From Naganishia liquefaciens (Eukaryota > Basidiomycota > Tremellomycetes > Filobasidiales > Filobasidiaceae), in contig BLZA01000023.1 of NCBI GenBank assembly GCA_013423385.1, positions 1,181,782 through 1,245,781 on the forward strand: a DNA stretch of 64,000 nucleotides. The letters run 5' to 3'. Positions within the stretch are counted from its first letter, which is position 1, and each line of letters starts with the position of its first letter. This document shows, one piece after another, positions 32,607 through 44,623 of this stretch. The notes beneath the pieces are model-generated. The model saw only the letters and a list, made by a program, of their open reading frames with translations, ran no database searches and was not told the DNA's origin. A program made the translations under genes and the position numbers.

Positions 32607-35600
32607 TTAACCGACAACGGACCTTACTTTCGTCATTACCTCTTCCCACTCACTTCGAGGATCCGACAGCCATGTGATGGCTCCTCCTGCACCGATTGTC
32701 ATGCTTTTCTGTGCTCTAGCGCATGAGTACGTCTCTGGGTCAAGTGCTGCTGTGGAGGCGTTTCCGCTGTTCTCTTCGATAACAATGGTTCTGATGACGA
32801 CGCTCAAATCGACGGCGCCATCGATGGACATGTATCCCATAGCCCCTGAATAGATGCCTCTCCGTTGCTGACGTTCGAATTGCTCGAGCAGTTGAACGGA
32901 GCGAAGCTTTGGCGCTCCAGTCATTGACCCTGAACGAGAATTCATCAACTTGACTCCGCTCGCACCCAACCTTCACTTACCAGGCGGGAAACTCCGTTTG
33001 ACAGCCTCGACTTCACCTACTCCGTCGAGCAGCTGCCCACACACTGTCGTGACTAGCTGATGAACGGTCTCATACGTTTCAAGGGCTATGAGTTTGGGGA
33101 CTTGCACCGAATGTGGAGAGCAGCACGATTGTAGATCGGAACGAATGAGGTCAACAATCTGCACTCGGAGATCAGCGAGAGCCGAGCAAGACACGAAGTG
33201 GTCTTACCATCAGATTCTCAGCCCTCTCCTTGCCGTCATTCCGCAGAGATTCTCCAATCTGTCGATCCTTGTCTTCGCACCATTGGCGAATTTCCGCATC
33301 GGTCGCGCCCGCGTTCAAAGCCTGAGCAGCGTGCTGCGCATCTCTGGGATACCTGACCCTTGCTCGAGTTCCCTTGATGGGTTTCATCTCGATTCGACCA
33401 CCTGGTGTGATACGCAGAAATCGCTCCGGGGAAGAAGACAGGATGGTGGTATCGACGCTGGGGAACGAAAGATATGTCGAATAGGGCGCGGGATTTTGAC
33501 GACGGAGCTGCAGATAAAGCTTGATCGCCTCCGGTGCACGAGACGGTGCTTGGCGAGCGTTCTCATCGGTTGTCAGGGAAGCCCGGAATGGGGTGGTCAT
33601 TGTCAACTCGTAGCTGTCTCCTGCGAAGATCGCCTGTCGGCATTTTTGGATTCCCTCCATATACTCTGCGGCCGTCATATCACTGGCAAACTGCGGCATC
33701 TTGGCGATTTCGCTTGGAAGTGACGAGGGTGCACTTTGAGATAAGACACTTTGGCAGATATTGGTCCATGTCTTCCATTGTTGTCGGCTGGAGCCGAATG
33801 CAACACCCATCCGATGAAGCCAGGAAAGCATTTCGGAGGATGGGGCGTTGGTTGCGGATATTGTTGAGGGATTCTCCACTTCAAGGATGCCTCTTGCCGT
33901 CCACGCTCCGTTCTGTTCCCTCTGCACTAGCTGGTTGCACCAGGCCCAACAGGCATTCACGTGATCGTCATCCTGCTGTACGGTTTGAGGAGGCCTCGCA
34001 TATCCTCCCAAGCTTTCCGCCTTCATCTCGTAGCCCCACCACCCTACCCATCCGCCTTTCCAGCGTGGTTTCCGATCCTCCTCTTGCGCGGACGGATGGT
34101 ATACGGAAGGTTGACGGGCTTTCCACCGCCGACCTTGTGTCAGATTCATTCGTTTCAAGGCGGTGTGCCCCCGGCCGAACCAATTCCAAAAGTCATCTTC
34201 GTTGGTGGCGGGAAGTTGCGTCGAAGTCTTGACTACGAGATTGGACTTTTCATGGGATGGTGGCACGTAATGACAGGTGATTGTCCGTGATGAGAGGGTA
34301 TACGTCAGTACGAAAGACGGAAATGCAATAGACGACGTCGTCGGCGCTCGAGACTATAGGATGCGTTAGGAAACGCGCGACATCGACGGCAACAGGCTTA
34401 CCGATACTCCGTCCAGCCATACATGTCCAAGCGGACTATCCACCTTTTCGATCAATTGCATAAACATCTCTTCCGCATCGACGTCTGAACGCATCGCCGT
34501 CGATTGGAACGTCTCGGAAACCGATTCCAGCATGGCCCCATCCTCTTTCTCGATCGGATCGTCCTGCATATGCGATATTGGCCGTGAAGGCTCATTGACG
34601 TCGAGACCATGATTGACGGGGGAGAGCTCAAGGACTCGCCGGGAGAGAGCTGGAAAGCTTTCCGGGCGGCCATGGAAGGCATGTGTTTTTCTGAGAAACG
34701 AGCAAAGGATATCTGCGCCGTGCGATGAAGCGATCGACTGGTAATGGTTTGAGCCATGAATCTGGGTTGAGCGACGTGTGAAGCGTACCTCTGGATGGAA
34801 TTGTACGCCCCATACTGGACGGTCAATACCTTCGATCGCTTGGATAGTCCGGCTTGTGTCTTCGTTATCGCTTGGAGCTCTCATAAGGTCGTGCCAAGCT
34901 GTAACGGCGAGTTTATCATGCGGGAAGTCTAGTGGCCCCATATTAGCTTGAGCCTCGTTGGATGCTTGAGCTGCTTACCCTGCCATGATACCGTGAGACT
35001 GTTGTATGCCACCACGTCGACTGCTGAAAGGCCCTGTTCGACATGGGGCGATGCATTTTCGGATAGGTTGGAGGGAATGATAGTGTCGAAAAGCGATGTC
35101 CCTTTGTGCTTTACGGGTATAACGTGTCCGTGCTTTAGATCTGGTGTATTAACGATCTACGAGAACGCTTGACCAGTCAGTCTCCTGACACTGCGGAAAA
35201 TTTTGCACATACTTTTGCTCCATTGAACACAGCGATAGCTTGCATGCCCAGGCATACGCCAAATATCGGTATGCCCGTCTTCTCAATGATCCGCATCAGG
35301 TTCGGCACATCCTGCGAAAGGCGATCAGCTCGGGAATTGCAGAGAACGAGGGGATGCTCACTTCTTCTCGATCTGCCCGTCCAGGACCAGGAGACAAGAT
35401 TACGCAATCTATCTCCTTCTCTTTCAACAAGTTTAGATATGTATCCAGGTCCAGGGTATCCGCTTGTACGATAACGACCTTTTCAGCAATGCTTTCGTAG
35501 TATTGCCCGCTCTCTGCGTCATCTGCCTTGGAGCTGATATTCCGTGGCAGTGACGTTCCTAGCGGTGAGTATAGCGTCGAGAATAATGTCAAGAGGTTTG

Positions 35601-35694
35601 CCGTGTACGAATCACGGAAGTCGAGAATGAGCGTCCGGGGACACGGAGGGAGATCGGTCCGTCCTTGGATTTCGGAGCCCGAAGGGCCGTTCAT
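32607..35694 (-). CDS. p-Aminobenzoate (ADC) synthase, PabA-PabB fusion, 8 exons
   Basis: Makes 4-amino-4-deoxychorismate from chorismate and glutamine for folate synthesis; 910 aa. Exons in transcript order: 35362-35694, 35213-35311, 34979-35156, 34789-34928, 34402-34737, 33208-34353, 32981-33158, 32607-32929. The N-terminal glutamine amidotransferase has [21 protein letters not shown], the nucleophile Cys in [12 protein letters not shown] and VWGVQFHPE. The C-terminal chorismate-binding domain has [29 protein letters not shown] and GSMTGAPK; the PIKGT lysine motif marks PabB rather than anthranilate synthase (PIAGT). Introns are the smallest here (48-56 nt). The end is modelled at TKVRSVVG-stop, but a good donor (gtaagg) sits at the same place, so a further short exon is possible. 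Confidence 0.94.
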
Positions 35695-36086
35695 TCTGGT
35701 GAGGCTTCGGTATGCAGTCCGAATGTCCTTGCAATGTGGGAAGGACGAGGTTGGCAGTGTCGAGGGAATCCTATGCAGTTGCGCGGCCACGCTCTAGAGG
35801 GAGGAAGATGCTCACACCCGATTGCCAGACTTTTTCTAGCTTGGGTGACGTAAGATTTCTGAGCGATACTCTTCTAACGGATCTGACTCTTCATCATCGG
35901 CTTCAAAGCTTCTTAGCATGTCCACTCATAGGTCGCCTATTATCGCCGGGAGAGTTCTCATCACAGGTGCTCAGAGCGCTGATCAAGCCGTTCCGACAAG
36001 GTATTGTTACGAGACCAGAGATGAGATGACCAGAGATGAGGTTATCATAAATGATGAATGTTATCAAAAGCACCTCGTCAACATCT
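35695..36086. other. Upstream region of the p-aminobenzoate synthase gene
   Basis: Promoter space between the synthase start and the tRNA gene. The synthase frame is open upstream of the chosen ATG back to about 35790 but without an ATG. Nothing else supported. Confidence 0.45.
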
Positions 36087-36182
36087 GTCTTCATAGCTCA
36101 GTGGAAGAGCGCATGCTTAACAGCTTCCAATCTCGGACATCTGTCACGCATGCGGTCGGGAGATCGAAACTCCCTGAGGATA
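36087..36182 (+). tRNA. tRNA-Val(AAC) with a 24-nt intron
   Basis: Folds as a complete cloverleaf. Acceptor GTCTTCA/TGAGGAT pairs in all seven positions (two wobble), D-stem GCTC/GAGC, anticodon stem CATGC/GCATG, T-stem GGGAG/CTCCC with an ATCGAAA loop. The anticodon loop reads TT-AAC-A, then a 24-nt intron (36123-36146) at the canonical place one base 3' of the anticodon, then C. The A box (TAGCTCAGTGG, 36094-36104) fits the consensus exactly; the B box is variant, with A where T is usual. A run of five T at about 36186 is the likely Pol III stop. AAC decodes GUU/GUC valine. Confidence 0.82.
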
Positions 36183-36831
36183 TCACTTTTTGTCGATTGC
36201 AAGCCCCTTGTGTCTTACGCCTTTTCGCATGCGCTGTGGCTCGCTATTCAGACAGTGGACCTACAACTCATGAGTTCGCGAGTGATCGATGGCCGTAACA
36301 GGCCTTGGTGCCTGGTCAGGTCACAGTTTTTAAGTCGAGTACCGCTGCTTTTTTGGGCGCAACATGCACAGGCCGGCTCTATCGGGAACATTTTTGGACC
36401 AGGCCTTCTCCGACCGGTTTTTGAGCATTGTATTATCGGAGTCTGCAATCTGCAAGATTGGCGAGAAGTACAGGCGGAGAAAGGCACACCGTCATATGGA
36501 AGGTGGCCCCTTGAATCCCGGGATGCAGTCGTACCGTAGGGTCAGATATCAGCGCTCTGCTCTAGGGCGATGGACTGCCGCATACTCTAATGAGCCCCCC
36601 CCCCCTTCAATGTGACGCAATCAACTTCCATCAAAAAACCCGCTCGTCCCGGCGCGATCACGCGTTTGACGCGTTTCGCGTCCAGCTTTCCCCTGCGATT
36701 CCCATTTGCATTTGGGCAGACTCGCCACTTGATGTGTGTACACTATCGGCTTCTCCAACCCTTTTTCCAGTCACTTGCATATTCACCCTGTCGCTTTCCG
36801 GACGTGCATCGGCTAGCAGGTCTCGCTCAAC
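36183..36831. other. Upstream region of POL2
   Basis: Between the tRNA gene and POL2. It holds the Pol III terminator, a run of C near 36596-36605 and presumably the POL2 promoter. No gene supported. Confidence 0.45.
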
Positions 36832-39800
36832 ATGTCGAAACGAGGCGGCGGCAGTGGCGGGCGAAACCCCATCTTTGGGTTGACCGGCAGCATGGGCAAA
36901 CGCGGCGGCGGTCGAGGCGGTTTCAATACACGGTACACGGGTCGACGTGCTGGTGCGAGAAGAACGGGTGGAAGGGCCGATGAAGGGAATGCTGGGGATG
37001 TGGTCTTGGATCGAACGGATGACGGGACTGCTGCGCAGGAGCGGTATGAAGAGGTTGCGGCGATGGATGAGGTGGATGAGAAGCTTGGTTTCTGGCGCTT
37101 TGATAGCGGCAAGGCAGACGGAGAAGAAAAGATTGGATGGCTCGTCAACATGCATCAGGTATGGGACATGGCCTTATCCTCCGATTGAAGCTAAACCTTT
37201 TAAAGACTCTTGTGAAATCCGAAACCTGTGCGGGAGGTCTTGCTGCCGTCGACTATTACTTTATCCAAGAAAACGGCGCCATGTTCAAGGCCACAGTCGC
37301 TTTTGAGCCATACTTTTATGTCGTGTGCAAGGTACGCCAGATGCTCTTGGTGCCCAACATATCCTTACTCGATCATTTCCAGCCTGAAACCGAAAGCATT
37401 GTCGAGGAATGGCTGATGAAGAAATTCGAAGGCCTGCTCCTCCGCGTCGAGCGAATCAAGAAATGGGATCTTTCCATCCCAAATCATCTTCTCTCATCCC
37501 CGGCAATACACCTCCGGCTCAAATTCCACAATACGCAGGATCTTCAAACCGTTCGGAAGGAAGTCGCAGCGCTCGCACGCGTCAACTCATCAAAGCTCGA
37601 TGCCATGAGTGCCTATGCCGATGTCGTCAATGGTTTCGAAGGCGGACACGGGGCCAACGACGATGAGGGCGGAATGGCGTCGATGGCTATTGGGATGGAC
37701 GAGGAGGAGGGCATGAACGGTTTTGGCGGACGGGCCGGGACGGAGGGAGGTCGCCCGGATCGAAAGGGAAAGGGCAAGGATAAGGAGCCGAGCGAGTGCA
37801 TAATGGAGCTAAGGGAGCATGACATCAACTACTACCTGCGTGTCGCTATCGACCTCAGTAAGTTTATCGTTTCCTGAAAGCTCTGTGGCTAATGAACATG
37901 GCCAGACGTTCGTGTCGGTCTGTGGTACAATGTGAAATCCCAAGGAGGCGTGACTTTCCTCACGCATCTGCCAGAAAGGGTCAAGCGAGCCGAACCCGTC
38001 GTCATGGCGTACGATATCGAAACATCAAAACAGCCACTCAAGTTTCCCGACCAACTTACCGATCAAATCATGATGATCTCATATATGATAGACGGACAGG
38101 GATTCTTGATCACCAACAGAGAGATTGTCAGCGAGGACATCGAGGACTTTGAGTACACGCCGAAAGACGAGTATGAAGGAGAGTTTACGGTTTTCAATGA
38201 AGCAGACGAGGTGGGTGGACCGATGCCACCATTGAAAATCAGCTCATTTGTTGCCAGGCCGCCGTGATACGTAAATGGTTCGAGCACATCCGGGATTCCA
38301 AGCCCACCGTCATGGCAACGTATAACGGCGACAGTTTCGATTTCCCCTTTGTCGAAGCGCGAGCCAAGATTCACGGCATCGATATGTACACGGAAACCGG
38401 TTTCAAGCGGGACAAGGAAGATGAATTCAAGAGCCGCAGTTGCGCTCATATGGATTGTTTCCGGTAGGTTTGGGCAGAATTAAGGTGTCGGACCAAGTGC
38501 TGACGAAACGCGCCAGTTGGGTGAAGCGAGATTCGTACTTGCCACAAGGTAGTCAAGGTTTAAAAGCCGTCACAACAGCCAAGTTGGGATATAATCCCAT
38601 CGAACTGGATCCCGAATTGATGACGCCGTAAGTAAATCACCGTTTGGAATGTGGAATGACGCCGCTGACAAAGCTCTCTAAAGATACGCGATTGAACAAC
38701 CCGCTATCCTAGCCCAGTATTCCGTGTCCGACGCCGTGGCTACCTATTACCTTTACATGAAATACGTTCATCCTTTCGTATTCTCGCTCTGTAATATCAT
38801 TCCGCTCAATCCGGATGAAGTGTTGCGAAAGGGAAGTGGTACGCTTTGCGAGACTCTGTTGATGGTGAGTCACCCGACGCCGATTCATCCACCTCTAACC
38901 ACTCTGGTCCAGGTTGAAGCCTTCCAGGGCGGTATCATCATGCCAAATCGACACGAGGAGGCTCATGGAGCGACTTATGAAGGCCATCTTTTGGCAGCGG
39001 AGACCTACGTCGGAGGTCACGTCGAGGCTCTTGAAGCGGGAGTGTTTCGAGCGGATATTCCGACTCAATTCAAAGTGGTTCCCAGCGCTATGCAAGGCCT
39101 CATCAACGATTTGGACGCTGCTCTGAAATTCAGTATCATCGAGGAAGGCGGTCACAAGATGGACGACATCGAAAACTATGACGAGGTCAAAGGTCAGATC
39201 CAGAAAGCGCTCGAGATAATGCGGGATCAACCGAATCGATTCGACAAGCCATTGATCTATCATCTTGACGTTGCGGCCATGTACCCGAATATCATGTTGT
39301 CAAATCGGCTACAACCGGATTCGGTCAAGGAAGAAGCAGCTTGTGCGGTATGCGACTACAACAGAGTGGACAAGCAGTGTGACCGACGCATGGTATGGTC
39401 GTGGCGTGGAGATTACTTTCCGGCAAAGCGAGACGAGTTTAACATGATCAAGCACGCTCTTGACCAAGAGACTTTTCCTGGTAAATGGCCCGACTCGCCG
39501 AGGCGGCGGTTTACCGATTTGCCGCCGGCGGAGCAGTCGGCCCTCATTCACAAGCGACTCGGCGATTACTCTCGAAAGGTCTACCGCAAGACGCACGAAA
39601 CAAAGGTCGTTGACAGGACCGCAATTATCTGTCAGCGGGAGAATCCGTTCTATATCGACACGGTCAGGGCTTTCCGAGATCGGCGATACGAGTACAAGGG
39701 CAAACACAAATCCGCAAAGAAAGATCTCGATAATGCGCTCGCCCAAAAACTACCGATCAGCGAAGTTGATGAAGCCAAAAAGATGATCGTCCTCTACGAC

Positions 39801-42800
39801 TCTCTACAGCTGGCTCACAAGTGTATTCTGAATTCGTTTTACGGCTACGTCATGCGAAAAGGAGCACGGTGGTACTCAATGGAGATGGCGGGCATCACCT
39901 GTCTTACCGGTGCAAAGATCATTCAAATGGCCAGGCAGCTGGTCGAGCAGATCGGCCGACCACTGGAATTGGATACAGACGGTATTTGGTGCATGTTGCC
40001 AGGTACTTTTCCCGAGGATTTCGATTTCAAGCTGAAATCCGGGAAAAAGTTCCGTGTGTCGTATCCATGCACCATGCTCAATCACTTGGTTCACGATCAA
40101 TTCACCAATCACCAGTACCATGACCTCGACGCTGAATCAGGAGAGTATGCAGTCAAGAAGGAGAACAGTATCTTTTTCGAACTCGATGGGCCTTACAAAG
40201 CCATGATTCTTCCGTCTTCGAAAGAGGAAGATAAGCTACTCAAGAAGCGATACGCCGTATTCAACTTTGATAATTCGCTGGCGGAACTCAAGGGATTCGA
40301 GGTCAAGCGTCGAGGAGAATTGCAGCTTATCAAGATCTTCCAGTCTCAGATTTTCGACAAATTCTTGCTTGGAACCACGACGGAGGAATGTTATGCAGAG
40401 GTAGCTAAAGTAGCCGACCAGTGGCTCGACATCTTGCAAAGCAGGGCATCGAGTCTTGACGATGTCGAGCTCGTCGAGCTCATTGCCGAAAACCGAAGCA
40501 TGTCCAAGACTCTCGCTGAATATGGCGGACAAAAGTCAACATCCATCAGTACTGCTCGACGTCTGGCAGAGTTTTTGGGCGAGCAGATGGTCAAGGACAA
40601 GGGTCTGGCGTGTAAATTCATCATCTCCGCCAAACCGTTCGGCGCACCCGTCACGGAGCGAGCTGTTCCCGTCGCCATTTTTGATGCAGAGGACAGCATC
40701 AAGCAGCACTTTTTGAAAAAATGGCTCAAGGATAACAGTTTGACCGATTTCAACATGAGATCCATCTTGGATTGGGCTTATTACGAGGAACGATTGGGAT
40801 CGGTCATTCAGAAACTAATCACGATTCCAGCTGCCTTGCAGAAAGTCAACAACCCCGTCCCGCGCATCCGGCATCCGGACTGGCTGCACAAGAGGGTCAT
40901 GGCCAAAGAGGACAAATTCCGCCAACACAAACTTACAGACATGTTTGGCAAAGCTCCTGCTAGGGCGGATTCTGGCGACATTGAAGATTTTGGCAACACT
41001 GGCACCAAAACTTCGGTCTTTGGACGGCGAATAGCCGTCAACAAGAAGAAGAAGCAAGTGGTTGAGATGGAACCAGAAATTGAGGAGATTCCACCTGATC
41101 CAACGGTTGATTACCCTGGATGGCTGCGTTGCATGAAAAAGGTGTGGAAGGCGAAGCGAATCGCGCATGCCAAGCAGAGCAGATCGGCGGCGACAATGGC
41201 ATCACGCTCCAAGGTGCCGATCAAGGCGATGTTCCAGCAGCAGTCTTTCGGCATGTCCAACAGCCATTGGGATGTCGTTCAGATCTCGCCATCGAACCGG
41301 CCGGGCGAATTTAAACTGTGGCTCGCCATCAATTCGAGTTTCCAGTGCATCAAGCTGCACATTCCCCGGCAATTTTATCTGAACCTAAAGAGCAAACCAA
41401 AGAAGGGTACATTCCATCCGAGTTATCAGGCAGTACCTATAGCGAGAACGCTTCCGAGGAACCATCCATCACGTCATTTATACAAGTTTACCGTAGACGA
41501 GCGAATTTTTGTCGAAGAAGAATCGCATTTTTCGGATTTGATCAATCATCCCAATGTCGATGGCGCTTACGAGCTACAAGTGAGTCCATTTAATGGCGAT
41601 TGAAGCAGTACTGACAGCGAAACAGATCACACCCACAGTTCGAGCGCTTCTTGAATTCGGAACATCATGCGCCATCAAGCCGGGCGTACGAGGCGGCCTC
41701 AGTCGTGGCCTGGACAAGGGACTGATGCTCGACGAGCTCGAGAGCGCAGGATCATCTATCAGTCGACATCGATACTTGAATCATGGCCAGGGTATGCGCT
41801 ACATGTACCTTCACCATTCAATGATGGACAGCAGGCATCTCTATGGTCTCTTCATCACCGGAAAACAGCCAAAGATCTTCCTTGTCGACTCTGCTCGAAA
41901 CAGGCCACAAATACCGAATCCGTCGAAAATGTACGCGGAGACGTACCAGAACCTGCCGGAATCTGCACATTCAGACTTGATTCCGTACGCTGACAGCATA
42001 TCGCCCGAGTTTGCGGCACATACCACCGAAGCGGCCGCAATGAAGGCTCTGGCCAAGGAGCTCAATGAGCATCGACGCGGTCCGAATATGCTTGTCATTC
42101 GATCGCCTCAGGAGGCTGGACACTTTTACGTCAAACATAACATCTTTTCCGAATTCCCCATCGTCATGGCAGCACATCATGCGGATGAAACTCACTCGTC
42201 GTTGATGTGGATTGTCCATGCAACCAAGACCATGATTCGGGATTATTTCAAGCTCAATAGTTGGCTAAAGCATCAAATCGAGCATGCCGAGCATTATGAT
42301 GTTCCGTTGGGTGTAGGTCTGTCGCGGGTTCCCTCTATTCCTCCGCTGATCCCTCTATCAGAATATTCCTTCAGACATGGGACTGTTCATGGCAGACATT
42401 GACTTTGCCCGACGTCTCCATCGGCAGGATATGGTCCTTTGGTGGTCCGTTGGCGCCAAACCAGATTTAGGCGGCAGCGAGCAAGATCAACATAGTCAAC
42501 AAGTGGAGGAGAACCTTTTGCCACAAATCTCCGTTCCAGGCTGTTACAGCAACGCAGTTCTAGAGGTCACCATTGACGATCTCGCCATCAATGCCATTCT
42601 GCAATCAGCGATTGTTAACGAGATGGAGGGCAGTGGATCGGGATCCATGGCGTTTGACTCTGCCTCTCATAATCTGGATGAATACGCCAAGGGCTCGGCG
42701 CATACGGCTGCCACGCTCGGAGATGCTGTTCTGCCAACGCAGACATTCGCCATTCTTAAAAGCATGGTGCGCGCGTGGTGGACGGCCCACGCTCGTGCCA

Positions 42801-44332
42801 AAGTGAGCAAACGACGGACCAACGTCACCGATCTCGCGGTCAACCATTTCTGGCGATGGCTCAGCAGCAGCACCTCGGCCATGTACGATCCAGCGTTGCA
42901 GCGCTTCCTTTACAGCCTGATGCGTAAGGTTTTCTTGCAGCTGTTGGCAGAATTCAAGCGACTCGGCACTCAAGTGATCTATGCGGATTTCAACAGGGTA
43001 TTCCTGTTGACGTCAAAACCCGATGCCAATAGCGCGTACGCCTTTGCGCAATACCTTGTCACCGCCGCAACTTCGCAAGAGCTCTTCCAGGATATCTCGT
43101 TTGAGATATCACAATTTTGGAACTATCTCGCTTGGATGGACGTTGCCAATTTCGGAGGTGTCAAGATCCCGGCAATCGAAGCGGGCGACTCGAGGGCCAC
43201 GTCGTCAGACACTATCACCATGGACTGGAACATCCAGGCCTACTTGCCGCCGGCAATTCAGCCCTACTTTGAAACTCAGGTGGGCAACTTTATCTTTGCC
43301 ATGTACAGCGCCAAGAAGAAGGGCCACGACGGCAGGACACCGCTCAAGGCGATTCACGATCTCAATGGCAATACGAATGCCGACACGCCGGCGCCGACCC
43401 AGGTTAACCCAGCAAAGCAAAAAGAGCTGATCGCCGCCCAGGCCAGCATATCGCACCAGCTCACGCGGAGATTGCTGTCGATCGTCTCCAAGCTCAAGAA
43501 GCGCCAACATGCCGCGGCGACGGATCCCGACGAGGCGCAACTTTTCGCTTTTCCTCTGCTTCCCGGACAGGTCACGACGCCGACGAATCCGACGCTCGAG
43601 TTTATCAAATCGATCTGCGCCGTTTTTGCGCTGGCAAAGGAGTATAGCGTGGAAGTACAAATTCTCAAACGCAACTTGCTGGATCTCGTCAACGTGCGCG
43701 AGTTTGCCGAAGAAGCAATCTTCAAGAATCCGTGTGGGCAGCCGTTGATCTTGCCCATGGTTATTTGCGCCAAGTGCTTCTCATGTCGGGATGTGGATCT
43801 CTGCCGGGACCCTGATCGTCTGCCTGTGGTGACGCCGGAGAAGAAGGGATTGGAGATCCTGCCGCCAATGCGAGAGTCCTGGGCTTGTCAGGTGGGTTCT
43901 TTTGCCGGACGATTTTAGCTCGCGACTGACAACTGTCTACAGGTCTGCTCGGAGGAGTATGACAGAACGTTGATCTCGAAGCCCCTGATTGAGCTCGTCA
44001 CCAGGATTCAAATAGCGTATCAGCTGCAGGACGTGAGTCGATGGGACGGCTGTGTTTCCAACACGTAGCTCATGCCTGCTTCTAGTTGACATGCACCAAG
44101 TGCGGTCAAATCCGAAGCGACAATCTCGCCAGCACGTGCGGCTGCGGAGGAGCCTTTCGTACGACCCTCAGCAGGGTGGATCTGAAGCGAAAGTTGAGGA
44201 GCATTCTGAGCAGTGAGTGTGAGCTTGTGCGCTTTCACCAGACGCGGATCCTGACGTTGCGTTGCAGTCACCGAGTACCACCAGCTAGAGTTGGCGGGCT
44301 CGTATGTCAAGTCGATTTTGGCCGGTTGGTAG
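36832..44332 (+). CDS. POL2: DNA polymerase epsilon catalytic subunit, 13 exons
   Basis: Leading-strand replicative polymerase; 2293 aa (yeast 2222). Exons: 36832-37158, 37206-37331, 37383-37857, 37906-38210, 38258-38463, 38517-38627, 38684-38864, 38913-41579, 41626-42310, 42375-43891, 43943-44032, 44086-44212, 44268-44332. The proofreading exonuclease has Exo [10 protein letters not shown] (~345), Exo [14 protein letters not shown] (~434) and Exo [17 protein letters not shown] (~528). Polymerase motif A is [20 protein letters not shown] (~696), [18 protein letters not shown] (~881), [14 protein letters not shown] (~929). The inactive C-terminal half ends in the cysteine modules CAKC...CRDVDLC with CSEEYD, and [10 protein letters not shown] with STCGCGG, which bind the second subunit and a metal cluster. 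The N-terminus has a glycine/arginine-rich leader ([13 protein letters not shown]), and an acidic glycine-rich insert lies near residue 265. Confidence 0.97.
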
Positions 44333-44623
44333 TCTTCCCTTGACGTTGTATACAGGCAGGATAGTTGTAGACGCAGAGAAAAGCACTGCATGAATGGTAA
44401 TTGAAACATTGGACATGGGAGACAACGTCGACATGGCACGTTGCCGTCAAGCATCAGCCGTCCTTGGATGATATGCAATATGCTGTATTATACAAAGTGG
44501 TCCTGTCCTGGCTTATCGAAGTCAAAAGGAACGTCGTCTCGTCAAGGTTCGTCAAGATATCCACAAGAAGAAACATGTCTCTCTCTCCTCTGCAATCATC
44601 CCACATGCCCCGCCCCGGCCCGC

